Positions 1-9,384 of a stretch of 64,000 bases of DNA are shown piece by piece (position 1 is the first letter of the stretch; each line of letters starts with the position of its first letter). Origin of the DNA: Prosapia bicincta (lineage: Eukaryota > Arthropoda > Insecta > Hemiptera > Cercopidae). Position numbers and translations under genes: made by a program. Where the stretch lies: assembly GCA_036971475.1 (NCBI GenBank), contig JBAIZL010000007.1, positions 35,600,283 through 35,664,282 of the forward strand, written 5' to 3'. The notes under the pieces are model-generated. The model did not search any database and had not been told where the DNA came from. It saw only the letters and a list, made by a program, of their open reading frames with translations.

Positions 1-1200
1 GTTGACTGTCGGTTTTTTCACTTTCCTCTGGCATTTCAGGCCACAATTTTTCCAGCTCTTTTGGAGTGTAGACGGTTGAATTTCCTCCGATTCTGCAGCC
101 ATATAAATGACATCCTTTATAGTCACTTTTTTAAGAATTTCAATAAATTGTGTAGCTGGATCTGCTTCTTACAAAAGCGATAAAATTAATTTTTTCCCAT
201 ATATCCGTTTTATCGCCTCTGTCACGCCTCGGTCCATCGGCTGAATGAGAGCCGTGACGTTAGGAGGAAGAAATTTAACAAAAATGTCACCATGACGCAA
301 TTCTTCATGGGTGGCATGGGGCATTATCAATTAGTAAAACCGCTTTTCGAGGGAGTTTTTTCTCTTTTAAAAACTTTTCTGTTGTTGGAACAAAGTTTTC
401 AAAAAACTTCAGTCCTTAAAAATTTGACTGTTCACCCACGCTTATTTTTGGAACTTGTATTGGGCCGGTAGAACACTTAAATTTACATTTTAAAAAACCC
501 TAGGCTTTGCGGATTTCCCTATCACCAAAAGTGGAAATTTTAGATCGCCAGAAGCATTACTGCAGGGCAGCAAAGTCATACGTTCTTTCTTAACTTTATG
601 GCCTTTTGCTACTGAATCTAATTTGGAAGCTAAATTTGTTTTTAAAAACATTTTATAATTTAATCCGGTTTCGTCAGCGTTTATCACCTGACAAGGTTGT
701 AAGTTTTCATCTCTGAAAAACTTGCCAAATTTGTCTTTTGAATTTTTCACTGACATCACTGTCACCTGACAAAATTTCATCACTTATTCCGAGTTGACGG
801 ATGCCGTGTCGTTCCTTCCACCGTGACAGCCAACCCACACTGGCAGTAAAATTAGGGCCTCCTTTTAACTTTTCATTCAGTTTCAGCGCGATCGTTTGCA
901 AATTTACACCCGATAAAGGAACACCCTGTTCCCGTTGGCAAAACCAAATATACAAAGCATCATCTCCGGTTTCATTTTTTGGTTTTTTTAAAGTGCTTCT
1001 CCGCCTAAACTGTCTTTACTAACCATTTTTGCAAAAAAATCTTCAATTTCCTGTCGCTTTTTCTCCAATCAGAAACAATTTGTTTTCCCACGCCTAACTC
1101 TTTTTGGAATTTTAGTAAACGATTCACCTCCATCAATACGAAATAAAGCTTGGAGTTTTTATCCCATTGTCACTGTCACTGACTTACGTTTAGTCGCCAT
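1..1200 (-). pseudogene. Jerky-type Tigger (DDE_1) transposase pseudogene
   Basis: Cut-and-paste transposase of the Tc1/mariner superfamily, broken. It reads leftwards from an ATG at 1200 (MATKRKSVTVTMG, then an in-frame stop). The N-terminal helix-turn-helix follows in several frames. The CENP-B-type DNA-binding domain is clear at about 955-707 (motifs GVNLQTIALKLNEKL and GWLSRWKERHGIRQL). The DDE catalytic domain continues in another frame from 783 (INADETGLNYK with the first Asp, KERMTLLPCSNASGD) and further left (LLIDNAPCHP with the second Asp; ALIQPMDRG with the third acidic residue). The C-terminal LQKSWK motif is reached near position 50. Multiple frameshifts and stops mean it cannot make a full transposase. 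Assignment rests on recognised family motifs; fine placement within jerky/Tigger is inference. Confidence 0.9.
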
Positions 1201-1692
1201 TTTCACTGAACACTGAACGAGACGTAAATAAAAAAACACAGATCAATATCGTACTAGAATTAAATGACAACTGAGCAGAAATCTTGCGAGAGGTGACACA
1301 ACTGACCTGACGCCAGACGGATAGACTGCCTATCCGTTTAGTCAGCGGTCCTTTATCTTTCGTTTATCGCAATATGTCTCTGATGTCACGTGCGTTGTAG
1401 TGTTGGGAGATCTAATGTGAATATATTTTTTCAAAGACGTTTTTCCTACTTTAATAGGCAAAAGAAACAAATAATATGGTAAATTCATATTTTAATGAAT
1501 AAATTATATTATTTGTCTATTAGAATAGAAAAAAACCCCTTTGAAAAATAACAAATATAGCCGTATAAAAATAAATATTTTTGTGAACGGCAGACTGATT
1601 GCGCACTGTAAAATACTATAACTAAACAAAAATTTTGGGCCGTCCGGATTAGCCGGAGGTCTGGATCATCGGAGACCGGACTAGCGAGACTG
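1..1692 (-). mobile_element. Tigger/pogo-like DNA transposon, cut by the window edge
   Basis: Covers the broken transposase (1-1200) and a terminal segment ending at 1692. The outer end, read on the minus strand, begins CAGTCTCGCTAGTCCGG, has the form of a pogo/Tigger terminal inverted repeat, and is followed on the plus strand by TA (1693-1694), the expected target dinucleotide. The other terminus lies outside the window, so the repeat pair cannot be confirmed here. The 1201-1630 stretch between gene and terminus is AT-rich with no recognisable coding sequence. Confidence 0.75.
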
Positions 1693-1694
1693 TA

Positions 1695-2562
1695 CTTTAT
1701 TATTTAATTATATGTTTAAATGTTGGGGAGTAATATTAACAATTATTAGGGTGGAGTTAGAGTTGGCCAAGCAAATTGATTGTGAACAGTTTTTTGTGTG
1801 TAATCAGTTAATTGATTGAAACCTCGTTAGGGTTGTTGCTGAGGAACCAGTTATTGTTTGACATGCTTGGTAGGCCTAACCACTAAAACCCTAGTCAATC
1901 AATTTGTTAGCTCAATTAACAAGAAATAGGAAATCGATTTCATGACCAAGAACGAAATATTGAAGTTAAAGTGACATCTCCAAAGCAGACATAAGTAGAC
2001 ATCAGTTTATATTTAATCTTCATGGCAATCAGCAATTTTGTAAAAAATAGCATAAAAAGCTATTTTATTATAAAAAGCTAATAATTAAATTATAATAAAA
2101 TCAGAACAATTAGATTACTCAAATTTTATAACTAATTTATATTCTACAGAATCTACATAACTATAAAGACAGCGATCCCGAGAGAGTTCAAGAAAATAAT
2201 AGGAAATGTTAACTCATAAATTTGAATATTATATAAATAAATTAGGACTTCTCGTAGCTAAATTTTTGAGCAAAGCAACAATGGCATAAGGGTTTTCCAA
2301 ATAACAATGAAATAGAGTTAATATTATTAAAATGTGTGAATTAAGATAATTAAATTTCTATCTCTTAAGTGGCGCCTAACCAGTTTACATAACTTTTGGT
2401 AAAGAATCAATAATATTTGTTTATTAACTTTGTAAGAAATTAGTATTTTTAAAGTGTAGAAATTTTTAAATCAAATAACTAAATTTAACACCGATTAATC
2501 AATTTGGGACACCAACTATGTGACACAAAATTGAAATTAAACAACAAAATCGTTTTTTGTAA

Positions 2563-2564
<2 letters not shown>
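1695..2564. other. AT-rich non-coding stretch
   Basis: No recognisable gene, RNA or repeat on either strand; simple AT-rich intergenic sequence between the Tigger end and a microsatellite. Confidence 0.6.
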
Positions 2565-2622
<58 letters not shown>

Positions 2623-2668
2623 CTGTGATATATATATATATATATATATATATTTATTTATTTATTTA
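2565..2668. repeat. Compound microsatellite (GT)n-(TA)n-(TTTA)n
   Basis: About 28 GT dinucleotides (2566-2621), then about 12 TA (2629-2652), then TTTA units. It abuts the inverted terminal segment of the next Penelope-like fragment, so it may have grown from the element's tail or target. Confidence 0.95.
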
Positions 2669-2774
2669 GCTTTGCACATCACTGTTTTCTTGTATTCACT
2701 GTTGTACAACATAAAAGGAATAACTAAAACACTAAAAAATAATAATACTGTATTTACATAGCTTACAAAACACA

Positions 2775-3300
2775 GGAAACATAATCAATAAAATAAACCA
2801 ACCGGACAAAATATGTTCCACTCTTAATAACGGAATATACAAAATCGAATGCCCAGACTGTAATAAAATATACATAGGCCAAACAAAAAAGAAATTAAAA
2901 GACAGATATCAAGAACACTTCAATGCATACATCAAACCTGAAACTTATAACTCAAACTTAGCTACACACGCCATCAAAAACTAACACACATTCCCCACAT
3001 AAGAAAACGTACACCTAATAAAAAAAAGTACAAAAAGGCCTTAAACTAACAATCTGGGAGCAACTACAAATTTATAAACATAAAAATAATATCAATAGAA
3101 AAAATACAAATAAAATCAAAAAACGATAAATTATTCAACCTAATAGACAAAATTAACCCCAAGACAAACTTAAAAGACTCACACAGTGCAGTGAATCCGA
3201 AATTAGAACATAACGATACATCACATCTTATGGCAACGGGAATTCCACACAACTGGCAATCTACTACTACCCCTGGTCAGTTATGCCTGCTGATGGATAT
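2775..3300 (+). pseudogene. PLE GIY-YIG endonuclease remnant
   Basis: The plus strand reads, in one main frame, NNGIYKIECPDCNKIYIGQT, then KDRYQEHFNAYI, LATHAIKN and a stop, further matching LTIWEQLQIYKHK. This is the PLE-type GIY-YIG nuclease: the GIY and YIG motifs flank a CPxC pair typical of PLEs, the R..EH motif follows, and a Glu sits in the last helix. In intact elements this domain nicks target DNA for target-primed reverse transcription. Stops after the H..N block and at 3000-3010 show it is dead. The reverse transcriptase half is missing. Confidence 0.8.
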
Positions 3301-3331
3301 ACTACCAATCTTTGAAAGTTAACTCGCATAA
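3281..3331 (+). ncRNA. Possible decayed hammerhead ribozyme
   Basis: TTATGC (3281-3286) can pair with GCATAA (3326-3331) as stem I. Between them are CTGATGG (one change from the CTGANGA core), GAAA, and a palindromic AGTTAACT followed by C, which suits a minimal stem III and an NUH cleavage site. There are three extra bases before the core, and stem II is poor. The position at the PLE terminus is right, but the fold is weak. Confidence 0.3.
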
Positions 3332-3408
3332 ATACCAAGTAAGATGCTTGTTTAAGTACATATAGTGAAAGTGATAAGTGAATACAAGAAAACAGTGTTG
3401 CAAAGCTA

Positions 3409-4482
3409 TATATATCACTTACAAAAGTGATATATAAGTTCATTATAAAATGAACTGTACTTCAGATGTCGAAAATTTATTATAAAAAAAATATCTAGCA
3501 GGTTCTTGTTTAGTACAAAAAGTATAAATTATCACATGTCAAAACTCAGGTGATGGAAATGGTTAAAGCTTAAAGCATTCAGGTTATGTAAACAGACCAT
3601 GATTTCTTAAATACAAAAAAAAATCTTTAACTAAGAAAAAATAGTGTTTTGTTCTGAGAAAGTTGCTTTTAATCCGCACACATGTTCCAACCATGATAGT
3701 ATCCTTGTATGTTTTAATGCTCTTACACGAAAATATTTCAAAAGTGAATGTTGTTCTAAGAACCTGGACCGGGAATATCAAGTCCTTACCCTTGTTATTG
3801 TAACCACTGAATTTCCGGCTAAACTTTGTACTTTTGCGGTTCGGAGAAATGTAGGCCTTTGTGTTTTACAAAGCCGCGGATTGTATAGGTAGAATGACAA
3901 TTACCTAACCTGCTCTATACCATAGTTAGATAGGACGCCCTCCGCCTTGAGAGAACTGAAGAACTATTGGAGTCAAGATACAATGATAGATAACGTTGTT
4001 AAACAACCTTAGATATTTAATCGAAAAATTCACACCACCTCCGTTCTGGGAAACGTAGAGTTGTTGTTTCACAAAATCTATCCTCGGCATTCCTGGAACT
4101 TATCGGAGCTACGTCATAAATATCGTCACTCAAAACCAATTAATTCACTTTCCTAGAAGGAAAAGCATACGTATATAAATCAATTACATATTCCGACGCT
4201 GATTGCAATTTGCAACTTTCTCGGTAAATGAAATAATTGTGTTACTGGGAGATAAACAACTTAAAATTACGTGAACCTCTGTGATACAAGTTTTTATCTT
4301 ATAAATGTTCAAGTAGCAAATGTTCTCTGATCCTGTACTGTTCTTCTCTTCCACAAGTAACAACTGAGTATCATGGATGAGTTGAATTAGAATCAGTATC
4401 AAATGGCTGCCACAAGGGGTGTGAGGGTATTGGGGGCCATATCCGACTAAAAATATCCCACGATCTGAAAGTAATGGAAAAA
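3409..4482. other. Non-coding stretch
   Basis: Contains small local hairpins near 3405-3460 (for example a TATATCACTT / AAGTGATATA pair) but no recognisable gene. Open frames here are short and show no family motif. Confidence 0.55.
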
Positions 4483-4604
4483 TAGATATCAATATACAAC
4501 TATTCTTTGAGCTTAGCTTGTAAGGTTATGTTAAAACAAATAAAAGACATCAAGATACAAGACTCACAAATTTTATTAATCACTTAAACAAAATACAACA
4601 ACAT

Positions 4605-4960
4605 CAACAACAAAGATAAACTACAAGAACCAGGCGTATACAAACTGAACTGCGATGAATTTAACAAATTCTACATTGGACAAACAGGTCGCAGCTTTAA
4701 ACAAATAGTCGAGGAACACAACAGAACACCAACTCAACATTTTACATAAAAGAAACAGGACACAAATACCCAGACATTTACCAAAACCTAGAAATCCTAC
4801 ACATCAACAAAAAAGGACCACATCTCAACACACTAGAACAATATGGAATTTACAATTACAAACACACAAAAACACAAAATACAAACATATTAAACGAACA
4901 AACACAATACAAATCACACATACTCGTGATACTATCGAAAACCTACCTTTAAAACCGTCA
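4605..4960 (+). pseudogene. PLE GIY-YIG endonuclease remnant (family A)
   Basis: Plus-strand reading gives GVYKLNCDEFNKFYIGQTGRS, followed by a frameshifted EEHN, then GHKYPDIYQNLEILHINKK and LNTLEQYGIYNY. These are the GIY-YIG core, R..EH region and the catalytic-Glu helix of a PLE endonuclease. It is nearly the same protein as the minus-strand copy at 31542-33181, so the two are one family. Frameshifts near 4715 and later stops make it a pseudogene. It directly precedes the family A hammerhead, the expected order of coding end then terminal repeat. Confidence 0.8.
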
Positions 4961-4986
4961 CCGCTTGACCCGACATCTCCAGCAGA

Positions 4987-5032
4987 AGACACTGATGCAG
5001 ATCGGCACATAGCGATCGAAAACGTCCTGTCT
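4987..5032 (+). ncRNA. Family A hammerhead ribozyme, mutated core
   Basis: Stem I AGACA (4987-4991) pairs with TGTCT (5028-5032). The core reads CTGATGC instead of CTGATGA, so the catalytic-site A9 is changed. Stem II GATCG/CGATC and GAAA (5018-5021) are kept. The stem III/cleavage segment ACGTCC differs from ACGTTC in the intact copy. Likely inactive. Confidence 0.7.
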
Positions 5033-5161
5033 CAGTAAGTTTTAACAGATTTACAAAATTTAAAGTACGGATAGTCATAAACTATTGTTCAAGTAATTAA
5101 TAAGATTCACCGAACGTAATGGACTACAAAATTCAAGAACTCACAAATTAATCATTTATTG

Positions 5162-5204
5162 ACTCATACGCGTTTCAATGACAAAGTCATCATCATCAGT
5201 GAGT
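5162..5204 (-). ncRNA. Family B hammerhead ribozyme, intact core
   Basis: Read on the minus strand: stem I ACTCA (5204-5200), core CTGATGA (5199-5193), stem II GATGAC/GTCATT with a TTT loop, GAAA (5176-5173), then CGCGTA (5172-5167) and TGAGT (5166-5162) closing stem I. All invariant hammerhead positions are present, and GTA is a permitted NUH cleavage triplet. Stem III would be only two base pairs (AC..GT), as in the minimal type I hammerheads known from Penelope-like elements, which often work as dimers. The strand is opposite to the family A copy 130 bp away. Confidence 0.75.
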
Positions 5205-5262
5205 GTTGCTACTACAAACTCTAGAGTTTTAAGAGTTGTAAGTTAGAGTTTGTAGTAGCAAC

Positions 5263-5305
5263 ACTCACTGATGATAATGACTTTGTCATTAAAACGTGTA
5301 AAAGT
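5263..5305 (+). ncRNA. Family B hammerhead, inverted decayed partner
   Basis: Inverted copy of 5162-5204: ACTCA, CTGATGA and stem II with the same TTT loop are kept, but GAAA has become AAAA (G12 lost), CGCG became CGTG, and stem I closes with AAAGT instead of TGAGT. Predicted inactive. With its partner it forms a near-palindrome over about 5150-5320. Confidence 0.7.
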
Positions 5306-5364
5306 CAATAAATGATTGATTTGTGAGTCTTGTGTATGTCTTTTATTTGTTTTAGATATCAATA

Positions 5365-7900
5365 GTTGATTTTTACATCGCTTGGTTTTCTAATTTACTG
5401 CTAGAATTATTATGATTTGCAACTCTGCCTAGAGTTCTTTTTCTATTACACGTTTCCTACTTGTTGAATTATTTTCTATGAACAACAGTTAGGAAGCAAG
5501 TTTATGCCATTGAAGCGGCCATGACCTCGTGAGTCATGATTGTATCGTGACCGTCATGATCCTCATTTAAGTGTACCCTCAGTTCCCTTTATCCCTGTTT
5601 CTCAGGGAGGCGAGTACCCACAACCGAAAGCTGTGCCGTGCGCTACTTTAAACATGCAGGTGTATAAATTTCAGCGGCCCTGTCCGACACTTCGCACATC
5701 ATGTCTTCACATGTTTTTGTAGAATGACGTCGCCAACAGGTGTTCAGCGTCAACGAACGCGCCACACCTAAATATCCGTCACCTGACGCCTGGCTGATAC
5801 CGTGCCTGTAAACACCGCTTATGAATGAACATTTTAATAAGAGACTTGTTTTTCCTTACGTCACCAGAAACTTGAGATTCGCAGAAGAGAGATGTGGCAA
5901 AATGATGTGATGTTAAGTAGTAATAATGTTGGGTTGAGGGTCTTCCCTAATCGGAATGCACACAATTTTAAAAATACCAAAGTATATTTAAAAAGCACAT
6001 ATAAATCACTATTCATGTTTAATCGGTATTTAAGGTATGCAGTTTTTTATAGCTAGCTTCGTACACACTGAACTGGCGAATTGACCGGGTCCTTCTTTTA
6101 CTTCTCTTCCAGTGTCCTGGTTGAATGGCCCATTTATGTATTCTATTTATTGCATCCTTTGAAGAACGTTTTCCGATCCTTTCAGAATATTTAAACCGAT
6201 GATTTTTTTTTAATTTGTGAAGAGTAAATTTCTTTACAGGTTAATATCATGTGCATGCCGCCAAATATTTAAAATAATTGGTAAAACTGTTGGATATCGA
6301 GTCAAGTTTATTTAATTAGTGCAGCGTTTCATCAACTATTTTGTTGCCCTTTCCAAGCCTGTTGTGCTATGTAAAACAAAGGTCTTATATTTAGTGTTTA
6401 AGTGAGTAATGCGAGGATATCAAACCCCCTACACCTCACAATTAACGTTCTTTGAGCATTAATAGCGGCACGAAAAATGCGTACAGCGAAATATGCATAC
6501 ATGAGGAAACAAAAGCAATTGCCGAGGGTGAGTCGTAAGTTTGAGAAGCGAAGAAAGCGTACAACCCAGGTCATCTACCCCTAAACTATTTGCTAATAAC
6601 TTTCAAGGTTTTGGATTGCCTTTGTCAAAATGGGTCAAAAAAAAGGTTTTCATTTTGTCTGTTGTCACTTTGCCTTTAACTGGTGATGAGTTCGATTTAA
6701 TCGAAAGAGAGTTATCAAAAGAGGCTGAAACTTCGACTCCTACACACATGAGACTTGAATTACACTTAGAAGGAAAGAGAAGAGGAACAAAGTATCTTAA
6801 GTAGGACGAAAGAATTAAAAAAAAAAACAGTGCAAAAATACCTAGAAACTGGAGACTAATGTCTTGTTTAAGATCTGTTTCTTACATTAAAAAATTGGAT
6901 TAGATTAGGCGCAAGAAATCATATGGTAAGATCAAATAAATTGGTCGAATTGTAATATGAATAGAAATAAAAAAATTCTGCAAAATGAAAAAAAAAAATA
7001 TAAAACAAAATATTACCGAGGCTACAAGCTGACTTTAAACACAACATATCTCTATCATTTTGCCAGTCAGAAGACTAGAAAAGTGTGATCGAAATTAGTT
7101 TAATAAAGACAGTTTTAAAGGATTTCCAGTCCAGATAAACTAAAGGACATCTACAGTATGTTTAGCTGAGAAATAAACTCATTTATGTAACTCAATGATT
7201 TTAAAATATCCGTGATAGCCTAAATGCATTTTTCGGCTGTCACAACGTTCTGACGTCATAGCTTACCCTCGTCATCGGTCAGAATGTGATCCTGTACGCA
7301 TCTTTCGCAATATTCCTGGTGTACGCATCTTTCCTATATTCGTTTTAATTGATAGGCATTTTAGAGTTTTTCGCTTAACTAAAAAAAAAACGCGGAAACT
7401 TCTCCACTTAGATATAAATAATTTGTGACTTGATTCAAATAACATATACGTTTACAAAATTATGAATTCAACTTATGAAGCTAAGACAACCTTTAATTTC
7501 CGTTAATACTGAAGATAATGATAAGTACACCATTGGGATGAATAAAGTCTAGTCTAGTTACTGTCATCATTTTCAATTTCCTGATCTCTTTTTCAGTTCG
7601 TACTGTCAGTTCACACTCCCTAAATACAGTTATTTATATATCTTGTTCAAATTTTTAATCGTTAATAAAACAATTTTTATGCATCCAATTAAGTTCAAAC
7701 ACATTTGTTTAGATTTGTGGATTTGATTTGTGGATCACACTTGGTATTCATACATTTATCATTTATTCAATATTTCTCTCTAGTGCCCTGATAATCATAT
7801 AAAATATTTGGAGTTTCAATGAAAAAAATTGCTCATTTTGCCTGTAATATAATTGTGTCATGTTTGTCTTCTTTTGTGGGCTTGTCAAGGCGAAGAGAAC
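5365..7900. other. Non-coding stretch with one dispersed-repeat fragment
   Basis: No gene recognised. An open frame near 6541-6804 (plus) encodes about 87 residues without a family motif I know; I do not call it. About 60 bp at 7650-7710 (containing AATCGTTAATAAAA and GCATCCAATTAAGTTCAAA) is shared, with substitutions, with 51388-51448, marking a dispersed repeat. Confidence 0.5.
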
Positions 7901-8706
7901 ATTAGATAATCTCTCCAGATAGAGGTTTCCTCGTTGTGTGGTATATGCTTACATGGATGGGTTGTGGTAGAGACAAGCATCAGCTCCGGTCTAACAGTTG
8001 GAGGACATTAGATAATCTCTCCAGATAGAGATTTTCTCGTTGTGTGGTATACATGGATGGGTTGTGGTAGAGACAAGCATCAGCTCCGGTCTAACAGTTG
8101 GAGGACATTAGATAATCTCTCCAGATAGAGATTTTCTCGTTGTGTGGTATACATGGATGGGTTGTGGTAGAGACAAGCATCAGCTCCGGTCTAACAGTTG
8201 GAGGACATTAGATAATCTCTCCAGATAGAGATTTTCTCGTTGTGTGGTATACATGGATGGGTTGTGGTAGAGACAAGCATCAGCTCCGGTCTAACAGTTG
8301 GAGGACATTAGATAATCTCTCCAGATAGAGATTTTCTCGTTGTGTGGTATACATGGATGGGTTGTGGTAGAGACAAGCATCAGCTCCGGTCTAACAGTTG
8401 GAGGACATTAGATAATCTCTCCAGATAGAGATTTTCTCGTTGTGTGGTATACATGGATGGGTTGTGGTAGAGACAAGCATCAGCTCCGGTCTAACAGTTG
8501 GAGGACATTAGATAATCTCTCCAGATAGAGATTTTCTCGTTGTGTGGTATACATGGATGGGTTGTGGTAGAGACAAGCATCAGCTCCGGTCTAACAGTTG
8601 GAGGACATTAGATAATCTCTCCAGATAGAGATTTTCTCGTTGTGTGGTATACATGGATGGGTTGTGGTAGAGACAAGCATTAGCTCCGGTCTAACAGTTG
8701 GAGGAC
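7901..8706. repeat. Tandem array, 100-bp unit, 8 copies
   Basis: Copies begin at 7901, 8007, 8107, 8207, 8307, 8407, 8507 and 8607. The first is 106 bp (six extra bases near TATATGCTTACATGG); the others are 100 bp and almost identical. The edges are sharp. Confidence 0.97.
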
Positions 8707-9055
8707 AAAGTTTCTCTCTATATAGCTGTGAGAGATAGGCATAGTACCTCCCGTGTAAGGGTAAGGAAGATATTAAAGTAGAATAGTGTGGCTTGCAATC
8801 ATCTTGAATTTACTGAATAAATAATAAGTGAAAACTACTAACCTACTTGTTGAAACATCGTTCCATTGAGAAAGGTAAGCTTGACTGGCGGCGATACCTT
8901 AGGGTAGCAAGAGAAGCATTCATGGCTGTGGAGGTGGTGTTGTGTCCCTGTGTTTGCAAGGGGTGCGGCCAATGAAACACGCACTTGAGTATAACAAGCA
9001 TTTATTTGATAAAGCAAATACAAGATGTTGCGATAAGTAAACTGAATAATTCGCG

Positions 9056-9254
9056 TAGTACGAGAAATAGTAGGTAAATTATAAAATAGTAGTTTCGTGC
9101 GAGAAATAGTAATTGAATTACAAAATAGTAGTTTCGCACGAGAAATAGTAATTCAATTATAAAATAGTAGTTCGTACGAGAAATAGTAGTTGAATTATAA
9201 AATGGTAGTTTCGTACGAGAAATAGTAGGAGAATTATAAAATGAAATAGTAGTT
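9056..9254. repeat. Minisatellite, 39-bp unit, 5 copies
   Basis: Units start with CGAGAAATAGTA at about 9061, 9100, 9139, 9178 and 9216. Thirty-nine bp is 13 codons, so the minus strand stays open through the array (repeating YYFII..LLFLVR). The array lies downstream of the minus-strand promoter at 9351-9384 and would be in its 5' transcript; no evidence that it is translated. Confidence 0.9.
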
Positions 9255-9350
9255 TGTATGATATAGTATTTGAATTTAAAGATGTAAATTAGTTTCACAA
9301 TGATTGAAACTGAAAAAGACTTCACAAGAACTAGACGAAAACTAGACTAG

Positions 9351-9384
9351 AACTGACTTTCCGCTCGCGCTAGGTGTATATATA
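9351..9384 (-). promoter_or_regulatory. TATA box plus arthropod initiator
   Basis: On the minus strand TATATATA (9384-9377) is followed, exactly 30 bases from its first T, by the A of TCAGTT (9356-9351), the consensus arthropod initiator. The spacing is textbook for a TATA-Inr core promoter; no downstream promoter element matches. Transcription would run left through the 39-bp array. A candidate short reading frame (8923-8843, starting MNASLATLRYRRQ) and an AATAAA (about 9005) lie in that direction. It may be the promoter of an LTR retroelement or an untranslated leader; neither is shown. Confidence 0.5.

Larger units (their letters stand above)
2669..3408 (+). mobile_element. Penelope-like element 3' fragment (family 1)
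   Basis: A short PLE remnant bounded by an inverted repeat: the segment at 2669-2707 (core CTGTTTTCTTGTATTCACT) recurs in reverse complement at about 3372-3407. Between them lies the C-terminal part of the PLE polyprotein with a GIY-YIG endonuclease remnant. PLEs are retroelements whose copies are commonly 5'-truncated and carry terminal repeats in direct or inverted order; both properties fit. Confidence 0.75.
4483..5364 (+). mobile_element. PLE fragment bounded by a 12-bp direct repeat
   Basis: TAGATATCAATA occurs at 4483-4494 and again at 5353-5364, consistent with a target-site duplication around an 858-bp insertion. Just inside, AAAACAAATAAAAGACAT (left, about 4533) recurs inverted at the right end (about 5335-5352). 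The interior holds a PLE C-terminal coding remnant, a family A hammerhead (4987-5032), the family A terminal segment (about 5090-5140, also seen near 33960 and inverted near 50570), and an inverted pair of family B hammerheads. The nesting suggests more than one PLE family contributed. Confidence 0.65.

Noticed and set aside
2567..2761. Cysteine-valine repeat peptide
   Set aside because: Translation of a GT microsatellite.
6541..6804. 87-residue open frame as a host gene
   Set aside because: No recognised domain, no clear start context or splice structure; AT-rich surroundings give frames of this size by chance.
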